Origin: Lepisosteus oculatus
Lineage: Eukaryota > Chordata > Actinopteri > Semionotiformes > Lepisosteidae
Direction: 5' to 3'
Length of the DNA: 64,000 nucleotides
Assembly (NCBI RefSeq): GCF_040954835.1
Contig: NC_090698.1
Coordinates: forward strand, 49,920,284-49,984,283
In this document: piece by piece, positions 59,876 through 64,000 of the stretch
Position numbering within the stretch: position 1 is the first letter of the stretch
Layout: each line of letters begins with the position of its first letter
Notes under the pieces: generated by a model
The model's database searches: none
The model's input: only the letters and a program-made list of their open reading frames with translations
Told to the model about the DNA's origin: nothing
Made by a program: the position numbers and the translations under genes

Positions 59876-62800
59876 CTATTCCACATGCTACAAATGCTAG
59901 TCCACATGATAAATTGACCTCTGTAATTCACCTTTGCAAAGTGCCAGTGCATTTGCTAGTAAAAGAGTAATTTTCCTTCAAATTGATCAATAATTAGTAA
60001 ATCAATAGTAAATCGATTTGTTGAGGTTAAAACTGACATGTTTTTTCACGCTTAGCATATTAGCTGATGCTGCACAGATATTCAGTTGCAGTTTTCATTA
60101 ACTGTCTTTTCACTGTCAAAGTATATAAAATATTACAAACAGAAAAGCTCTGATTTTGAAACGGCAATGGCACAAATTAAAATGAATCCTAATCAACTAG
60201 GGGTTGCCGCAGAATAGCTGCCAGCACCTGGCATCCTAGGCAAACCATGCCCCCCCCCTTTAGGTAATCTGGTTGATTAAACGCTTAAAATCGAGGTTCA
60301 ATAATTCAATTTGTCCAGCCGTCTGTCCAACCAAGGTTCTTAAAATACATTAAAATAAATATTTCCAGAAAGAATTTGTACACAACAGCTAGATAACATT
60401 TTAGCCCCATGTCAAATAAAAAACTTGATATAAAAAATATTGATTCCAAATCCCAACTGCCACTATCAGAAAATCCAACAAAGAAATAATAACTCTTCAA
60501 TGAACTTTAATGTGATTCAGACCTGAAAACCTATAATGGCTAAACAGGCCAACAAAAGAAACACCCAGAGTCCCAAATTAACAGAATTCAACAGCTAAAT
60601 TCTCCTCCATATAAATGTTGGAAATTCACAAGTGGAAGAGGCTCAGTCTGCCTATTCTAAAAATACATCACCAATCCAAGACCAGAACAAGGTCCATTCA
60701 CCTGGTGCTCCTTAATTCCTTTCTCTTTTCTTGTCCCTGACCTCAATCTTACCTGTATCTTTTTATGATAAGTGTCTTGCTGTGAGTTAAATGTTTATTC
60801 TTCAGTTTTGATTAACCAGCAGAGATTTCTTTTGATCCTTTGTCTCTCACAGCCCACCTACAACTAGGTAAACTGCTCAGTTTCTGCCTATTGTTTTTTT
60901 CATTTTATGATGTTAAGTTGTAACAATATTCTCAAATGTATACTGACAGTTACATTTCAAAAGCATCTTTTAGCCATAATTTCTTACACAGAGGCCAGTT
61001 CTAAGAAAGGCTAATAATTATACAACCCGATATGGCTAAGGTAAAATAGCACATAAAGATATTCATATTCTGGATTTACATAAATGCTTTATGATAATAA
61101 CAGCTGGTGGGGGGAAGAAAAATAGTGGTGTATCACCTTGCAGAGCACAATTACAAGTTGAGTTTTCATAAATTCTAAGAATTATAATTAACACTCTCTT
61201 TCATACACATAAGAATTGAAATAATTACAACTTTGTTATTTAATTTGTAGATCTTAAATTTTTATTTTAAAATCAAGCTTTTTTATATTCTTTTTTCTCC
61301 TCAGATTTGGCACCCAATCCACTTGGAGCTCTAGGTGACGGCTATTTCCTAGTTTGTCTCTATGTACGAACCAGCCCTGAACTCAATAATTTAGAAGCCT
61401 GACTCAAGAATGACAGGGAGGTACACAGAACACCTTTGATCTGAGATGCAAAGCAAACAGATTTCATATGGTCTTTTTTTTTAAAAAAGTCCTGAGGAAC
61501 AAAAACAGTACATTTACAAATAATCATCCATACTAACACAAAACATTTCCCCCATATTTTGTGCTAAGGCTGTTTTAAATCACGTTCAAAATCAACAGTC
61601 AACGAGCACAACACATTTTTGCCTTTTTAAAGAATCATTCCCTTGGAACAGGAAAACTGCTTTCTTCAGACATGTACTGTCACATGTTATGACAAACATG
61701 AATACGGTTATTATACTCTGATTGATGCTCGATTTTCCAAAATATGGTTTATATTTTTTCCTAATAAAAGCAACCTGTTGTTTTACATAAAACTTCCTTT
61801 CTGCCACAATGTTTTCATTTTCTTGTCTTCTTCAATCTGGAGGCCAGGCTCCATGGTCACTATAGAGCCTGGCCTTCCCACAAAGACAAGAAACCAGTGT
61901 TGCAGCAGCTTCACAGCAGACACATGAAACTGCACATGGCTGGTGCTTTATGCTGGTGTTCATACTCTGTTAAGCTTTTTAAATAATAGTTACAAGGAGA
62001 GATTTTCTTTAAACCCTGTCTTTAAGTGCCTTAATTACCTGCTTATAAGAAATCCGTTCTGCAGACAAGATGTCTAATTTTCATTTTACTGTCTTTGTCC
62101 TGTCTGTGTTTCCTCTGGTAATGTAACTTTGAACTCTGGGTTTGATCTGAAGTATTTAAAAAAGAAAGGAAAAGCAGTTCTTCTGTAAAAGGGACTCTGA
62201 CATTTCAAATGACAGCTCTGGAGGGTTTACAAGCTGTGAAAAATGTGAAAACTGCCAGAAGTTGACCTACAAGACTGAATTATCCATTAGTTAGCTTATT
62301 TAAACTTCCCAGAGCTGGTCAATTGGAGATGATCCTACAAAGTGACATAACATTTCACATGGAAACTCAACAAAACAGTGTAATTCCCTCTCCACATATG
62401 CTGCAAAACTGCATAGTGTTTGGCCTGCTGGTACATTGTAATTTATATCACTACAAAGTAATCTATAACAATACAAGAGACAAAAAGTCACAAGAGAAAA
62501 CAATATAGTTTAATGAAATAGCCATCTTTAGAGGTATATTTCCAAATAGTTCATATGATATCTCACATTTAACAAACCTACAGACTGCAATTTATTTTTT
62601 GGCAACTTCTAACCTTCAGTAAAGTGTACACATGAACAGAATTCAAGTCACCGTTAAAGTACCTGAACTAAATCTGAGACTGTGACACAAATGGTTTGTA
62701 TAGTACAGCACTGAAATGTATTTACACTGATTTATCAAACCCTGAATCAGGACAAGATGTCAGTGTTTGCACTGAACAGTCAAAGGTAGATAAAATATGT

Positions 62801-63833
62801 AATATAAGAGGTATGATTTTACAGTGTAGGCATATTTGTAGTTCAATAATACCAATAACACCATGATTAAAAATACATATCCACTGAAAACGTTAACTCC
62901 CTCAGCCCTCTTCCTGCCAAGAAAATGGCCTGCAATTGCAAGTTACTCCCTCAGTGTCGCATATTATTGCTTAATTAGGTACAGATGTTTTAAAGTAGAA
63001 CCAAATTGAGCATTTGTGTACATAAGGTCAAAGATACGAACTAGTGTAGTTTGATCAACGTTGTTCCCATGTCTGCTAAGCTGGACAGATTTATAAACAG
63101 AATATTGCATCTCACAAGGTTAGCATATGTAACTACGCATTTTTTACATGAGCTGTACAACGTATGTCATCCTTACACAATACTAAAATACAGAATGTAA
63201 ACACTATTTTTTACTTCCGTAAACAAGCTATTTTTTAGTTCTAGGCAACAAGGCAATGTTGATTAAGGCCAACCAGCTGTGGTGATACACATCATGTTGC
63301 AATATGCTTAGCTCTGTATATTTTATATCTTCAAAGGCAGAAAGAAAGTTTTATCAGGACATGCGATGCAAATACATGCAATGCAAATCCTGATAAAGGA
63401 TAAGAAGAAGAAAAATATTACTTAGACATGTTTTTCAGTCAAATAAGGACTGCAAACATATTTTACACCACGTTTTGGCACTCTGTGACATATAACCACC
63501 CTGGAGTTTTAGCTTGTGTCCAACGTTATACAAACTGAGACCTTCTTTGTTAACAGCAGTGAGATATAGCCTGCATTCAGGAGCAGTCAGTGTGGGACAT
63601 CTAATCTATTTGAGTAAACATTAAGCTTTTTTTGACAGAAAGTGTCCTGAATTCAACTTGCATTCATGTAAGACACTAACACAGGCATAGATGTATGTCA
63701 GAAATAACAACTGCCAAGGTGAGAGAATACTCATTTTGGCATCCTTTTGCCAGATGTTTTATTCTCATCTCAGTTCTGCTGTATTAAAAAGAGTTCCCAA
63801 GGGGGTGCTCTAAGGAAAACAAACTTGCTGCTG
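59876..63833. other. ROR2 intronic/upstream DNA, few landmarks
   Basis: About 4 kb of AT-rich DNA. No ROR2 exon recognised. A strong short hairpin lies at 61822-61890 (see findings). Confidence 0.45.
61822..61890. repeat. Short hairpin in ROR2 intron
   Basis: AGGCCAGGCTC at 61841-61851 pairs perfectly with 61865-61875 across a 13-nt loop. An outer 8-bp pair (61822-61829 with 61883-61890) closes a roughly 69-nt imperfect hairpin. Confidence 0.7.
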
Positions 63834-63998
63834 TTATATGGCATTTGAGAACCAGCTAGAGGCACTCTGTCCTCTGGGCCACAATTTGTCTATAATGTAC
63901 AAGGTGAGGTCCTTCAGGTCCCCTTCTAAATGTAAAGTCCTCACCAACGGGATCACCGTATGGTACAACAACACCTCTTCTCGAGAGAGGAAGGCATT
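63834..63998 (-). other. Open frame running off the right edge
   Basis: A minus-strand frame enters from beyond the window and stays open for 54 codons to a TAA at 63834-63836. It contains REEVLLYHTVIPLVRTLHLE and LYIIDKLWPRGQSASSW. A second frame is also open here to about 63856. The composition is less AT-rich than its flanks. It is not ROR2. It could be the end of a transposon or gene fragment, or chance. Confidence 0.25.
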
Positions 63999-64000
63999 GC

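Noticed and set aside
1..64000. CRISPR array, operon or bacterial mobile island
   Set aside because: No regularly spaced repeats, no ribosome-binding-site pattern and no compact coding; the window is plainly vertebrate.

Overview
The window is vertebrate nuclear DNA, AT-rich and full of old transposons. It most likely comes from a ray-finned fish: the protein genes are split by introns, the repeats are fish-type (several Tc1 families, tRNA- and 5S-derived SINEs, CR1/L2-like LINEs), and the proteins are close to fish and tetrapod NFIL3 and ROR2. The mix suggests a non-teleost ray-finned fish (such as gar or bowfin) or an early-branching teleost, but the sequence alone does not settle this.

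Three protein genes can be supported, all on the minus strand and in the order known from human 9q22 (NFIL3 then ROR2). (1) NFIL3/E4BP4, a bZIP repressor, has its whole coding region in one exon at 12404-13828. A spliced 5' UTR reaches 13984, and a CpG-richer stretch at about 17.8-20.4 kb is the best promoter candidate. (2) A second, diverged intronless NFIL3-like bZIP gene lies at 38581-40329, between NFIL3 and ROR2; to my knowledge human has no gene there. (3) ROR2, the Wnt5a receptor, is represented by its last five coding exons (end of the Ig-to-Frizzled linker, Frizzled, Kringle, transmembrane, kinase and tail) between 55190 and 47411. Its signal-peptide and Ig-domain exons were not found and probably lie beyond 64000.

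Region by region: 1-12 kb is intergenic and repeat-dense, with two near-complete Tc1 elements, one carrying a nested tRNA-SINE, plus decayed LINE pieces and a 5S-rRNA-derived SINE. 12-20.6 kb holds NFIL3 and its likely regulatory DNA. 20.6-37 kb is a gene desert of decayed LINE, SINE and Tc1 copies. 37-41 kb holds the NFIL3-like gene, with candidate NFIL3-type binding sites on both sides. 41-46 kb is intergenic with LINE 3' ends. 46.1-64 kb is ROR2 with its 3' UTR and introns.

The two bZIP genes bind, or probably bind, the same kind of DNA site (RTTAYGTAAY). A perfect palindromic copy sits upstream of the NFIL3-like gene and two identical TTATGCAAC sites lie in the NFIL3 upstream region, so auto- or cross-repression is a reasonable inference. 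The most notable items are the tandem NFIL3-like gene, those sites, a 31-bp-arm inverted repeat combined with a 23-bp direct repeat near 15.0 kb, and a near-perfect Maf recognition palindrome near 37.47 kb.
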